Shown here: in pieces, positions 1 to 8,953 of the stretch
How positions within the stretch are numbered: position 1 is the stretch's first letter
Layout of the letters: each line of letters starts with the position of its first letter
Notes under the pieces: generated by a model
Told to the model about the DNA's origin: nothing
The model's database searches: none
Seen by the model: only the letters and a program-made list of their open reading frames with translations
Position numbers and translations under genes: made by a program
Assembly: GCF_001424125.1 (NCBI RefSeq)
Contig: NZ_LMQI01000001.1
Location: 731,691-795,690, forward strand
DNA from: Cellulomonas sp. Leaf395
GTDB lineage: Bacteria; Actinomycetota; Actinomycetes; Actinomycetales; Cellulomonadaceae
DNA length: 64,000 nucleotides
Direction: 5' to 3'

Positions 1-665
1 GCGACCGGCGCTGCCGGGGTCACAGGCGCCACGGGCGGGGCCACGGGCACGACGGGCGCTGTCGGAGTGGCGAAGTTCCACGTTGTGCCGCCCCAGGTCA
101 CGGTGCTCAGAACGACAGTCTGTCCTGCGGGGACGAACAGACCGAAGGCGAGCACCTCCGCGTCTCCGGCGGCCTGGAAGGCGGCAGCGATCGTGGCGAA
201 CGGCACCGCAGCGTTCGCGACGAGTCCAAGGGACGGGACATTCTGGCTGGAGATCCAGTCCGTCGTGGTCAACGGCGTGCCGGGGACCGCTGGACGAAGG
301 GTGGTGAACTCCGCGTTCCCGGCGCCGTCGAAGAAGACCGGCACCTGGAAGGCATAGTTGCCGGTCGCCGGCGCGACGGACGCGCCTCCGATGAGCGAGG
401 TGAACTCCGCGCCCGTCTCGACGACGGTCGTCTGACCGTAGAGCAGCTGGTTCTGTCCGGTGATGGTCAGGCCAGTGGTGTCCTGGGCCAGCGCGGGGCC
501 GACGGGGTTGCCGAGGAACCAGGTGCCGGCGGGATACGTCGCACCCTCGACGCCGATGCTTCCGATCGGGACGTCGATGGCGTTTGCCGCGGCGCCGAGG
601 CCGAGGACGGATGCGGTGGCCAGCGCGAGAGTCGCGCCGACGGCTGTGAGCTTGTTGATCTTCAT
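1..665 (-). CDS. Secreted Pro/Ala/Thr-rich protein, 3' end cut by the window
   Basis: Open frame read leftwards with no stop before the window edge, so the C-terminus is missing. It starts at ATG (665) with AGGAGT upstream. Residues 1-29 form a Sec signal peptide: MKINK, a hydrophobic Ala/Leu stretch, then a likely cut after ANA. The mature part is a Gly/Val/Thr-rich beta-like domain (about residues 30-195) and then a low-complexity Pro/Ala/Val/Thr tail running off the edge. Such tails usually span the wall or lead to an anchor, but no anchor is visible here. I do not recognise a family; function unknown. It has its own promoter region and is not part of the ABC operon to its right. Confidence 0.75.
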   Translation of the reverse strand, partial: MKINKLTAVGATLALATASVLGLGAAANAIDVPIGSIGVEGATYPAGTWFLGNPVGPALAQDTTGLTITGQNQLLYGQTTVVETGAEFTSLIGGASVAPATGNYAFQVPVFFDGAGNAEFTTLRPAVPGTPLTTTDWISSQNVPSLGLVANAAVPFATIAAAFQAAGDAEVLAFGLFVPAGQTVVLSTVTWGGTTWNFATPTAPVVPVAPPVAPVTPAAPV

Positions 666-736
666 TCTTGAAGCCACTCCTCGTGTAGGGATGTCCAGCC
701 GGTGGACCCTCTAGAACGCTGTGTCCTGCGCCCGAG

Positions 737-781
737 GCTATAGCATCAACGCGCCGATCTCGGAATGTCCGAATTTGTCAA
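737..781 (-). promoter_or_regulatory. Possible promoter of the secreted-protein gene
   Basis: The 135-bp gap 666-800 holds, on the minus strand, a TTGACA box (781-776) and a TATAGC box (742-737). They are too far apart to pair; TATAGC may instead use TTCCGA 17 bp upstream of it. A TCGGA-ATG-TCCGA inverted repeat (760-772) lies between them and could be an operator. Assignment is by eye only. Confidence 0.3.
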
Positions 782-800
782 TTGGAGAGATATCCCACCT

Positions 801-1535
801 CTACGATTCGCGACCAGAGTTAACCAACGATCCGTCGGCGATGTGCAGCACGCGGTCGGCCAGGGACACCATCAGCGGGTCGTGGGTGGACACGATCGCG
901 GTCATCCCCTCGGCCTCGACGACGGCCCGGATGAGCGCCATCACGGCGGTGCCTGTCTCGGTGTCGAGCTGACCCGTGGGCTCGTCCGCCACCAGGAGGC
1001 GCGGCGAGTTGGCCAACGAGCGGGCGATGGCGACGCGCTGCTGCTGACCACCCGAGAGCTCGCCGGGCCGCTGCAGGGCGTGCGACCCGAGGCCGACGAG
1101 GTCGAGCAGCAGCTGCACGCGCGCCTCACGGTCCTTGGTGGGGAGCTTGCGCAGGCGCAGGGGCACGCCGACGTTCTCCGCGGCGGACAGCACCGGGACG
1201 AGGCCGAAGGTCTGGAACACGAACGAGACGACGTCCCGCCGCAGCTCGACCAGGCCACGCTCGTCGAGCGTCGAGACCTCACGTCCGTCGACGACCACGC
1301 GACCGGCGTCGGGTCGGTCCAGACCGCCGATCACGTTGAGCAACGTGGTCTTGCCGGAGCCCGAGCGGCCGACCAGTGCGACGAGCTCGCCGGGCGCGAT
1401 GGTGAACGAGACGTCCCGGAGGGCGTGCACGGCGGCTGAGCCCGTCCTGTAGGTGCGGCTGACGTGCTCGACCCGGACGACGGGCTCCGTGCTCGCGGCA
1501 GCGGTCGGCGCGGGCGTGCTGAGGGCGGTGGTCAC
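801..1535 (-). CDS. ABC transporter ATPase (LolD/MacB type)
   Basis: 244-residue nucleotide-binding subunit that would power the FtsX-type permeases of the same operon. Visible motifs: Walker A GRSGSGKT (56-63), Q-loop FQTFGL (about 107), signature LSGGQ (160-164), Walker B LLVADEP (180-186), H-loop THD (217-219). The GTG start overlaps the stop of the upstream ATPase gene as GTGA and has AGGAGG 7 nt before it. It is the last gene of the four-gene operon read leftwards. The MacB/LolD family drives lipoprotein release, peptide or antibiotic export, or mechanotransmission; the substrate here cannot be read from sequence. Confidence 0.9.
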   Translation of the reverse strand: MTTALSTPAPTAAASTEPVVRVEHVSRTYRTGSAAVHALRDVSFTIAPGELVALVGRSGSGKTTLLNVIGGLDRPDAGRVVVDGREVSTLDERGLVELRRDVVSFVFQTFGLVPVLSAAENVGVPLRLRKLPTKDREARVQLLLDLVGLGSHALQRPGELSGGQQQRVAIARSLANSPRLLVADEPTGQLDTETGTAVMALIRAVVEAEGMTAIVSTHDPLMVSLADRVLHIADGSLVNSGRES

Positions 1536-2635
1536 CGGTCGGCCTCCTGGTCGGCGGATGCGGCGGGTGCGGCAGGTTCTGTGGCGATGGGCGCGGCGGG
1601 CGGCGCCGGCACGGCGGGGACCGCCCCCGTGGGTGTGGCGGAGTGCCGGCCGGGCGGCCGGCCGGAGGTGGGGGTCGGGGTGGACCGCTCCGGCCACAGC
1701 GAGACGTGCGACTCCTCGAGCGCCAGCCGTACCCGGCCGACCAGGTTCAGGGCCTCCCGGTACTCGCGCGGCAGCTGCACGCGGCCGGCGCGGTCGAGCA
1801 CGGCCAGCTCCTCGGCCACCACGTGCTCGGTGCCGTCGTCGCGAGTGTGCGTGCGCCGGACGACCTCGGAGCTGGTGCGCCCGTCGCGGATGGCGACCGT
1901 CCGCTGCACGTGCTCGCTCACGCCGGGGTCGTGGGTGACGACGACGACCGTGGTGCCCAGCTCGCGGTTGACGGTCCGCAGGCCTTCGAGGACGTCGTGC
2001 GAGGTGGCCGAGTCGAGCTCGCCCGTGGGCTCGTCGGCGAAGAGGACCTGGGGGGAGTTGGCGAGCGCGACGGCGATGGCGACCCGCTGCTGCTCGCCGC
2101 CGGACATCTGCCCGGGCCGGCGGTCGGCGCAGTAGCCGACGCCGAGGACCTCCAGCAGCTCGGCCGCGCGGCGGTCGCGCTCCTTGCGTCGCACCCCCGC
2201 CAGGGCGAGCGGGAACGCGACGTTCTCCGTGGCGCTCAGGTACGGCACGACGTTGCGGGCAGTCTGCTGCCAGACGAACCCGACCATCGAGCGCCGGTAC
2301 GCCACCCGCTGCGTGCTCGACATCGACATGAGGTCCCACGGACCGACGCGCACCTTGCCGGCGGTGGGGACGTCCAGACCGGACAGCACGGACAGCAGCG
2401 TCGACTTGCCCGAGCCGGAGGCGCCGACGATCGCGACGAGCTCGCCGTCCTCCACGAGCAGGTCCAGGCCCTGCAGCGCCTGTACCTCGACGCCCTCGGA
2501 CTGGTAGATGCGCACCAGGGAGTCGCACACGATGAGCGCGTGCTCCCCGAACGCATCCGTCCGCTGTCGGGCGCGTGCTTCGAGCGCGCTCCAGCTCTCG
2601 GACGCTGACTCCTCGACCGTCTGCACCGCGTTCAT
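1532..2635 (-). CDS. ABC transporter ATPase fused to an AbrB-like domain
   Basis: 367 residues, about 120 longer than its operon partner. ABC core: Walker A GASGSGKST (71-79), signature MSGGEQQ (177-183), Walker B VLFADEP (197-203), H-loop THD (234-236). After the ATPase, residues 275-315 read ...LDRAGRVQLPREY...RVRLALE..., the swapped-hairpin AbrB/SpoVT pattern (GRv.lP.e.R..L...v.L.le). The tail 317-367 is Pro/Ala-rich and disordered. Start ATG with AGGAGG 5 nt upstream. The 3' end overlaps the next ATPase by GTGA, so both ATPases are made together and may form a heterodimer. The AbrB-like part suggests DNA binding or dimerisation, which is inference. Confidence 0.88.
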   Translation of the reverse strand: MNAVQTVEESASESWSALEARARQRTDAFGEHALIVCDSLVRIYQSEGVEVQALQGLDLLVEDGELVAIVGASGSGKSTLLSVLSGLDVPTAGKVRVGPWDLMSMSSTQRVAYRRSMVGFVWQQTARNVVPYLSATENVAFPLALAGVRRKERDRRAAELLEVLGVGYCADRRPGQMSGGEQQRVAIAVALANSPQVLFADEPTGELDSATSHDVLEGLRTVNRELGTTVVVVTHDPGVSEHVQRTVAIRDGRTSSEVVRRTHTRDDGTEHVVAEELAVLDRAGRVQLPREYREALNLVGRVRLALEESHVSLWPERSTPTPTSGRPPGRHSATPTGAVPAVPAPPAAPIATEPAAPAASADQEADR

Positions 2636-2672
2636 CAAGACCTCCTGCGCGTCGTGCCGGTGTCTGTCACGT

Positions 2673-5471
2673 TCATCGCTCGCCCACCCGGAGCACCTCG
2701 CCCAGCCGGTCCCGCCGACGGACCGCCGACTCGACGCCCACCGCGACCGCGAGAGCGCCCAGCACCACCACGGTCGCCCCGACGATCGGGACCCAGGTGA
2801 CCTGCAGCGCTGCCGCCGCCGGGTGGCCGGTGAGCAGGTCGAGCCCCAGGGCACCGGTGAGCACCCAGGGGACCGCGATACCGATCGCCGTCCCGGCGAG
2901 CACCGCGGCGAGCGCCAACGGGGCCAGCTCACCGAACGTCATCGCGCGAGCGGTCCGCGCGTCCAGGCCGAGCGTCCGCAACGCCGACAGCGTGCGGCCG
3001 CGCTCGCGACTCGTCGCCACGACGGTGAGGACCAGCCCCAGCACCGCGTAGCCCGCGAGGACCAGACCGGTCGCCACGAGCAGGGCCAGCATGCCCGCGT
3101 TGAGAGGCGACGCCCGCCACGTGCTCAGCCACTCGTCGTGCTCGGTGACGGTGATGCCGGGCGTGTCGGTCAGTCCCGCGGCACCGACGGCCGCAGCCGC
3201 CCCGGGGCCGTCCACCCAGGTCGTCGTGCTGACCAGCTCGTCACCCGATGCTGCGCTGAACGCACCGCGATCGACGACGACGACACCGTCGGCTTCCGAC
3301 AGCGTCGAGGACGCCGACGGCACGACCGGCGGATGGTCGGCGGTGCCGACGACGCGGAGGCCGACGAACGCCTGAGCTCCCATGAGCGCCGGTGTGATGA
3401 GCGCCGCCGTGCTCTGCAGCGACGGCGAGATCAGCGCCGGGACGCCGTCTCCGCTCGCGGACCCGAGCTCGGCCAGGCCGGGGTCGATCGGGCGGTCGTG
3501 GGCGGCGAGGATCTGCGCGAGGTCGGCCGAGTCCACGAGCAGCACCTGCGCCTTGACCCCGCTGGACCGGCCGAACGTCCGCTCGCTGAGGGCGGTGGCC
3601 CCGGCGACGCCGGTCACGCCGGGTGCGTCCCGCAGGGCGGCGACGACGGACGGGTCGAGAGACCCGTCGACGCGGACCTGGGCTCCGACGACGATGTCCG
3701 CGGCGGTGCGCTGACCGGTGGTGACGGTCACGGCCGTGGTGCCGCAGAAGACGACGAGGGCGATGGAGATCGTCAGGCTGAGCAGCGGGACCCGGGTGCC
3801 GGACGTGCGGCCTGCTCGGGCGGTCGCGACCACAGGCACGAGCCCCCGTCGACGGGACGCGATCCCGGACAGGGCGCGCAGAACGGGCGGGAGTGCCCGG
3901 GCGACCAGGACGGTCGCGGCGCAGGCGAGCAGCACCGGTGTCGCGGCCAGGAGGAGGTCGACGCCGCCCGTGGCGGTCTGCACGAGCCCACGTCCCCGCG
4001 CAGACACCAGCGCAGCGGCGGCGATCGCGACGATCGCGAGCTCGGCGGTGAGGCGGCGCACACGGCGCCGGCCGAGCACACGCTCGCGGTCTGCGCGGTT
4101 GGCGGGCAGTCGGCGGCCCGTCCACGCGCCGGCCACGACGACCGCCGCAGCGATCGCGGGCGCGGCTGCGGCGACCACCACGATCACCGCAGCTGTCACC
4201 CAGCTGCCCCGACGGTCGGGCACGACCAGCCACGCGAGGGCGACGCCGACGGCGGTGGCGAGGGCGACGAGCGGCACGCTCTCCATCAGCGCACGCAGGG
4301 CGACCGAGGCGATCGACGCCCCACGGGCACGCTCGGCGAGCAGGAACGTCTCGCGACGGACCACCAGCAACCGCGCGGCCAGGACGAGCGCGAGCGCCCC
4401 CACCGCCGCGAGGCCGACGAGCAGCACCGACGTCTGAGCCGTCGCGCCGAGGAGGCGCGCGTCGGCGGCCCGCAGCACGATGTCGAGCGAGCTGTCGACC
4501 GACGGTGTGCGCCCGTCAGAACCCGTCAGCGGACCCGGCCGGGCGATGATCCGCGACACGTCGCGAGCGACCGCCCGGGTGTCCGTGGCGCGCAGCTCGG
4601 CCGGGTCGGCCGGGAACCGGAAGGACATGCTGGTCGACTGACCCGACTGCATCGCGAGCATCGCATCGGGCAGCGAGGCGTCGGAGGCGAGCAGACCCGC
4701 GCGGCCGAGGACCTCGGCGACAGCCGGCGGGGGTTGGAGGTCGAGGAGGTCCGCGTAGGTCGACCACACCGGCGACGTGGCGTCGACGGGCTCGTACAGA
4801 CCTGTCACGACGGCCACGACGTCACCTCGGGTCGGCCCGGTGAGCGGCAGTCGCTGTCCGACGGCGAGGCCGAGCCGGTCCGCGGCAGCGGCCGACACCC
4901 CGACCTCGACGAGGCGCGGATCCGGCGAGCCCACCTGGTACTCCGGCGACATGCGCGGTTCGATCCCCGACACCCACCGGACGACGGGCTCGGTCGTCGT
5001 CGGTGTGCCGAGGTGCACGAACCGGGTGGTCACCAGGTCGTCTGCGAGTCGCGCGCCGAGCTGCCCGCTCTGGACCGCGGTCACCACGGGACCCGTCACG
5101 GCTTGGACGGACGCCGGCAGGGACTGTTGCATCACCGTCGCAGCGTTCGCGGCCAACGTTGCCGCGTTGTCGACGCGTGCGGGCTGACCGTTGGCCTTGA
5201 CGCCGCCCAGCCCGGGTCCCCGGCCGAACACGGTCACCACGTCCGCAGCCGTTCCGGCGTCCCGGACCGCGCCCTGCACGCCCGCGTCGGCGGTCCGCAG
5301 CACGACCCGGGGAACGGCCAGCGCGATGAGCACCGTGACGGCCAGCACAACCGCGGCCAGCGCGAGCAGCCCGGCGTCCTGGCGGCTCCGTCGGCGTGCG
5401 ACGAGGACCGCGTCCCCACTGGTCGAGCGCCAGGTCGTCGCGGCCCGGGCGCGGATCGTGGTCGTGGTCAT
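2673..5471 (-). CDS. FtsX-type ABC permease, large
   Basis: 932-residue membrane protein ending ...VLRVGER. One membrane segment near residues 33-53 precedes a long extracytoplasmic Asp/Val/Ala-rich domain; a central membrane block follows, then a second extracytoplasmic domain and a C-terminal FtsX core (about residues 760-920) with the usual long hydrophobic helices. This two-FtsX-block layout matches the large MacB/YtrF-type permeases. The ATG start overlaps the stop of the second permease gene as ATGA, so the two are translationally coupled. With its partner it would form the membrane channel or mechanotransmission unit driven by the two ATPases encoded just downstream. Cargo unknown. Confidence 0.85.
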   Translation of the reverse strand: MTTTTIRARAATTWRSTSGDAVLVARRRSRQDAGLLALAAVVLAVTVLIALAVPRVVLRTADAGVQGAVRDAGTAADVVTVFGRGPGLGGVKANGQPARVDNAATLAANAATVMQQSLPASVQAVTGPVVTAVQSGQLGARLADDLVTTRFVHLGTPTTTEPVVRWVSGIEPRMSPEYQVGSPDPRLVEVGVSAAAADRLGLAVGQRLPLTGPTRGDVVAVVTGLYEPVDATSPVWSTYADLLDLQPPPAVAEVLGRAGLLASDASLPDAMLAMQSGQSTSMSFRFPADPAELRATDTRAVARDVSRIIARPGPLTGSDGRTPSVDSSLDIVLRAADARLLGATAQTSVLLVGLAAVGALALVLAARLLVVRRETFLLAERARGASIASVALRALMESVPLVALATAVGVALAWLVVPDRRGSWVTAAVIVVVAAAAPAIAAAVVVAGAWTGRRLPANRADRERVLGRRRVRRLTAELAIVAIAAAALVSARGRGLVQTATGGVDLLLAATPVLLACAATVLVARALPPVLRALSGIASRRRGLVPVVATARAGRTSGTRVPLLSLTISIALVVFCGTTAVTVTTGQRTAADIVVGAQVRVDGSLDPSVVAALRDAPGVTGVAGATALSERTFGRSSGVKAQVLLVDSADLAQILAAHDRPIDPGLAELGSASGDGVPALISPSLQSTAALITPALMGAQAFVGLRVVGTADHPPVVPSASSTLSEADGVVVVDRGAFSAASGDELVSTTTWVDGPGAAAAVGAAGLTDTPGITVTEHDEWLSTWRASPLNAGMLALLVATGLVLAGYAVLGLVLTVVATSRERGRTLSALRTLGLDARTARAMTFGELAPLALAAVLAGTAIGIAVPWVLTGALGLDLLTGHPAAAALQVTWVPIVGATVVVLGALAVAVGVESAVRRRDRLGEVLRVGER

Positions 5472-8400
5472 CGCTCGTCCCCCAGCCGCAGGAGCTCGCC
5501 AGAGGCTCGGCGCAGCAGCGAGTTCGTGGTGAGTGCGACGGCACCGCCGACCAGCACCACGAGCACGACGACCAGCGTCGCCTGCGTGAACCACGGCCAC
5601 TGCACGATCACCACGGGAACGGGCCGCCCGCCCTCCGCGGACACCGTGACCAGCGGGGAGACCACCTGGCTCAGCACCGCGCCGAGGGTGAGTCCGGCCA
5701 CCAGGCCCAGCACACCGAGGATCCCGTGCTCGACCAGCACCGACCGGACGAGGCCGGACCGCGAGGTGCCGAGAGCCTGCAGCCTGGCCAGCTCGAGCCG
5801 GCGGGTGCGCACCGCGACGGTGGCGCTCATGGCGAACCCGGCGACCGCGAGCGTCACGGCGGCGACCGTCACGATCCACAGAGCCGCCTGCACGCCGATC
5901 CGCAACGGACCGTCGGTGGCCACCGCGCGGGCGGTCACGCGGTCGACGGCCACGCCGAGCTCCTCCTGGCGGATCTGCTCCATCAGCGCAGGGGCGCTCG
6001 CGTCGGCGACCTGGAGCCACCACTCGTCGAGCAGCGGGCTCGTCGACGAGCCGAGCAAGGCCGCGCGCGTCAGCAGGTCGCGGTCGACCAGCACCGCCGC
6101 GCCCGTCGGCAGGCCGGGCAGGTAGGCAACCTCCCGCTCGACGACCACCGGGACGCGGACACCCCCCAGGTCGAGCTCGAGCTCGTCGCCCACCTCGACG
6201 GCGAACGCGGCCATGAGCGTGTCGGTCACGACGGCCGGGAGGGGCCCCGGCAGGGGGAACGTCGCGGCGGCGAACCCGGTCCGACCGAGGAGGACCTCGA
6301 GACGGTCGAGCCCGCCCGAGACGCGCAGGACCTCGTCGTCGGTCCTGGCCGACAGCAGGGGCCGGTTGTTGTTCTCCTGCAGCGCGCCCTGCACGGTCCA
6401 GGGGGCGGCGGTGAGCACGACCGGGGTGACGGTGTCCGTGGTGGCTCCTGCGGGTCGTTCGACGGCACGCAGGTCTCGGACGGTCACGTCGAGCCGCGCG
6501 TCGGACACTCCGCCAGCGAACGCGGTGCCGGGGTCGGTGGAGTCGGGGAGGAGCTGCGCGACGATCCCGACCAGCGTCAGGCCGGGGGCGGTGGCCGGCA
6601 GCGTGGCAGCGACGTCGTCGGCCGTCCCGACGACCGGGATCGGTGGCAGCTCCACCGGGGTGCGGGTCCCGAGCGGGTCCTCCACGACCAGGCTCACCAG
6701 GAGCACTCCCGCCACGGCGGGGGACAGGTCGCTCTCGATGTCGACGAGGAGGCTGCTGGGGGAGCCGGCGAGCGCAATACCGGTCGCAGGTTCGGTCGGG
6801 TGCAGCGGAGCCGCGATGGTGTCCCACGACGGCGAGATCCGGCCACGCAGGAGGGCGTCGGACTGCGTGGTGTCCAGCGCGAGGAGGTCGACGCTGCGAC
6901 CACGGCTCTCGTCCGGGGTGTCGGCGGGATGTCCCACGATCGCCGACCGGAACGTCACCGGGCTGCTGGCCTGCGCGTCGGCGAGGTCGTTGACGGCGCT
7001 CGCCTGGGTGATGCCCGAGCCGGCCATGCGGTCCAGGCGCACGTCGGTCCCGACGGCGAGGTCGACCTGGTCGCCCTGGGACGTCCGCCACGTGCTGAGG
7101 AAGGCCTGCGAGAACGTGCCGACCGCCAGTGCGAGCGTGAGCAGGAGCACCGCGCCGGCTGCTCGCCCGGGCCGTCGACCGACCTCCCACGCGGCGAGCG
7201 GCGACACGAGTGACCGGCTCCGGGCCGCCATCCGCTCCCCGGTACGCGCGACCAGGGGCAGCAGCCGCAGCGCCAGGACGGCACCGGCGAGCAGCACGAG
7301 GGCAGGTGCGACGACCAGCACCAGGTCGAGTCGTCCGGAGCCCGCATCGAGGACCGGCGAGCGGTAGGCGCGGAGCTGCCACACCGCGAGCCCCGCCAGC
7401 ACCAGGAGCGCGAGGTCGGCACCGGAGCGCGCGAGCCCGCCGCGACGGTCCTGCCGGACCAGCTGCTGCTCGGCGTCGACGACGCTGCCCCGGCGTCGCA
7501 GGAGCGGTCCGAGGAGCACGCCGGCGAGCACGAAGGACGAGACGGCGCAGGTGATCCACAGGGACGGGGGGCGACCCGGGTCGTGGTGCAGCCCCGCCTC
7601 GTCGAGGGGACCCACGGAGGTGATCGCCTGGAACAGCAGGCCGGCCAGCCACGGAGACACGAGCGTGGTGACCAGGGCGACCGCTGCCGCCTCGAGCGCT
7701 GCTAGTCCCAGCAGCTGCCGCCCGGACGCTCCGCGCGACGACATGAGGGTCTGCTCGGGCGCTCGGCGGTCGGCGAGCAGGCGCGCGGCGAGCAGGAGGA
7801 CGGTGACCGCGAGCACGACGAGCATGAGGCCGACGATGACGAGGCTGACGCGGGTCACCGCCAGGTTGGCCTGCGCCACGTCGATCGTCGTGGCCAGCCG
7901 TGAGGTGAGCACGCCCGAGGTGGTGACGTCGTCGGTGGCGCCGACCAGGGCGGCCTGAGCGGTGTCGAGACGGCCGCGCAGGGCGGCGATCGCTCCCGGC
8001 GGGCTGTCCACCAGCTGGGGGGATGCGATCAGGGTCGCGATCCCGACCGAACCCGGGTCGGTGAGGGTGCCCGGCGCGACGACGAACGGTCCCCAGGCGT
8101 CGGTGGCGAGGAAGCCGAAGCTGTTCGGCACCGGGTACCGGGGATCGTGCTCGGCGCCCAGCAGCAGGTCGTGGGTCCAGACGCCGGCCGGGCCGTCGAG
8201 GTCGTGGATCCCGACGACGACCACCGTGCTGTCGAGGTACGTGGAGTAGCTCTTCACCGGAAGCTCGCTGCCGAGAGTCCATCCGTACGCGTCGGCGGCG
8301 ACCTTCGGGACGGAGACCTGGACCCGTCCGCTGTCGTCGCTCGCGGTGGTGGGCCACGCGCCGGCCAGCAGCGTCGCGTTCGACGGCACGTCGGGGTAGT

Positions 8401-8761
8401 CGGCCAGGTACGCGAGCGGCTTGATGCGACCGTCCTCGCCGGTGAGCTGGTACATGGGGGACGTCAGCCACTCGGTCCGCGTCGACGGGACCTCGCCCAG
8501 GAGCTCGTCGAGGTAGGCCTGGCCGGCCGCGGTGGCGCCGACCGGGCCGCCGCTCTCGAGCCTGAGCTCCGCGTCGATGTCGGTGGCCGTCGCCGGTGCC
8601 CGGGTCAGGGCGGTGTCGAGGGCGCGGGTCTCGCTGGTGAACAGCAGGAGGGCGAACGTGCCCAGGAGGCTGGCCCCGATGAGGGCGACGGCCACGACCG
8701 TCGCCAGGAGCGTCCGCTGCGCGGTGGCGCGGTGGCGCAGGACGCGCAGGCTCCAGCCCAT
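5468..8761 (-). CDS. FtsX-type ABC permease, very large, first gene of operon
   Basis: 1097 residues. Starts MGWSLRVLRHR at ATG (8761) with GAGGAGG 5 nt upstream; longer upstream frames lack such a site. Layout: one helix (about 18-38), large extracytoplasmic domain, a central block of helices, a second large extracytoplasmic domain, and a C-terminal FtsX block with the family ending LLRLGDER. It is paired with the 932-residue permease, overlapping it by ATGA. First gene of a four-gene ABC operon transcribed away from the PadR gene, so it may be controlled by the same repressor from the 192-bp divergent intergenic region. Confidence 0.85.
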   Translation of the reverse strand: MGWSLRVLRHRATAQRTLLATVVAVALIGASLLGTFALLLFTSETRALDTALTRAPATATDIDAELRLESGGPVGATAAGQAYLDELLGEVPSTRTEWLTSPMYQLTGEDGRIKPLAYLADYPDVPSNATLLAGAWPTTASDDSGRVQVSVPKVAADAYGWTLGSELPVKSYSTYLDSTVVVVGIHDLDGPAGVWTHDLLLGAEHDPRYPVPNSFGFLATDAWGPFVVAPGTLTDPGSVGIATLIASPQLVDSPPGAIAALRGRLDTAQAALVGATDDVTTSGVLTSRLATTIDVAQANLAVTRVSLVIVGLMLVVLAVTVLLLAARLLADRRAPEQTLMSSRGASGRQLLGLAALEAAAVALVTTLVSPWLAGLLFQAITSVGPLDEAGLHHDPGRPPSLWITCAVSSFVLAGVLLGPLLRRRGSVVDAEQQLVRQDRRGGLARSGADLALLVLAGLAVWQLRAYRSPVLDAGSGRLDLVLVVAPALVLLAGAVLALRLLPLVARTGERMAARSRSLVSPLAAWEVGRRPGRAAGAVLLLTLALAVGTFSQAFLSTWRTSQGDQVDLAVGTDVRLDRMAGSGITQASAVNDLADAQASSPVTFRSAIVGHPADTPDESRGRSVDLLALDTTQSDALLRGRISPSWDTIAAPLHPTEPATGIALAGSPSSLLVDIESDLSPAVAGVLLVSLVVEDPLGTRTPVELPPIPVVGTADDVAATLPATAPGLTLVGIVAQLLPDSTDPGTAFAGGVSDARLDVTVRDLRAVERPAGATTDTVTPVVLTAAPWTVQGALQENNNRPLLSARTDDEVLRVSGGLDRLEVLLGRTGFAAATFPLPGPLPAVVTDTLMAAFAVEVGDELELDLGGVRVPVVVEREVAYLPGLPTGAAVLVDRDLLTRAALLGSSTSPLLDEWWLQVADASAPALMEQIRQEELGVAVDRVTARAVATDGPLRIGVQAALWIVTVAAVTLAVAGFAMSATVAVRTRRLELARLQALGTSRSGLVRSVLVEHGILGVLGLVAGLTLGAVLSQVVSPLVTVSAEGGRPVPVVIVQWPWFTQATLVVVLVVLVGGAVALTTNSLLRRASGELLRLGDER

Positions 8762-8917
8762 CTGACCTCCTCGTCCCCGAGCGCAGGCGCGACCGATGTC
8801 GGACGGCAGTGCGCGGCCCGGTGATCGTATGGGAGCCGCGCTGGACGAGTGGGAGCGATCCCAAAGTTGTGATCGAACCGATACGAACGGGCTAGCCATG
8901 GCACATTCCCAAGGGTA

Positions 8918-8933
8918 TATTCCGATCGGAATA
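8918..8933. promoter_or_regulatory. 16-bp perfect palindrome, probable PadR operator
   Basis: TATTCCGATCGGAATA is a perfect palindrome 20 bp before the padR GTG, flanked by GGG/CCC arms (8913-8915, 8938-8940). It sits in the divergent region between the ABC operon and padR-MFS, where PadR repressors usually bind to control themselves and an exporter. The rest of 8762-8953 holds a TACGAT box facing the ABC operon (8829-8824) and a smaller GGGA/TCCC repeat (8851-8862). Confidence 0.6.
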
Positions 8934-8953
8934 ATTGCCCTGGAGGTGGAGAA

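Noticed and set aside
2508..6125. 1205-codon open frame on the plus strand across the ABC operon
   Set aside because: Shadow of the minus-strand permease genes; Arg/Gly/His-rich composition, no motifs, caused by high GC at third codon positions.
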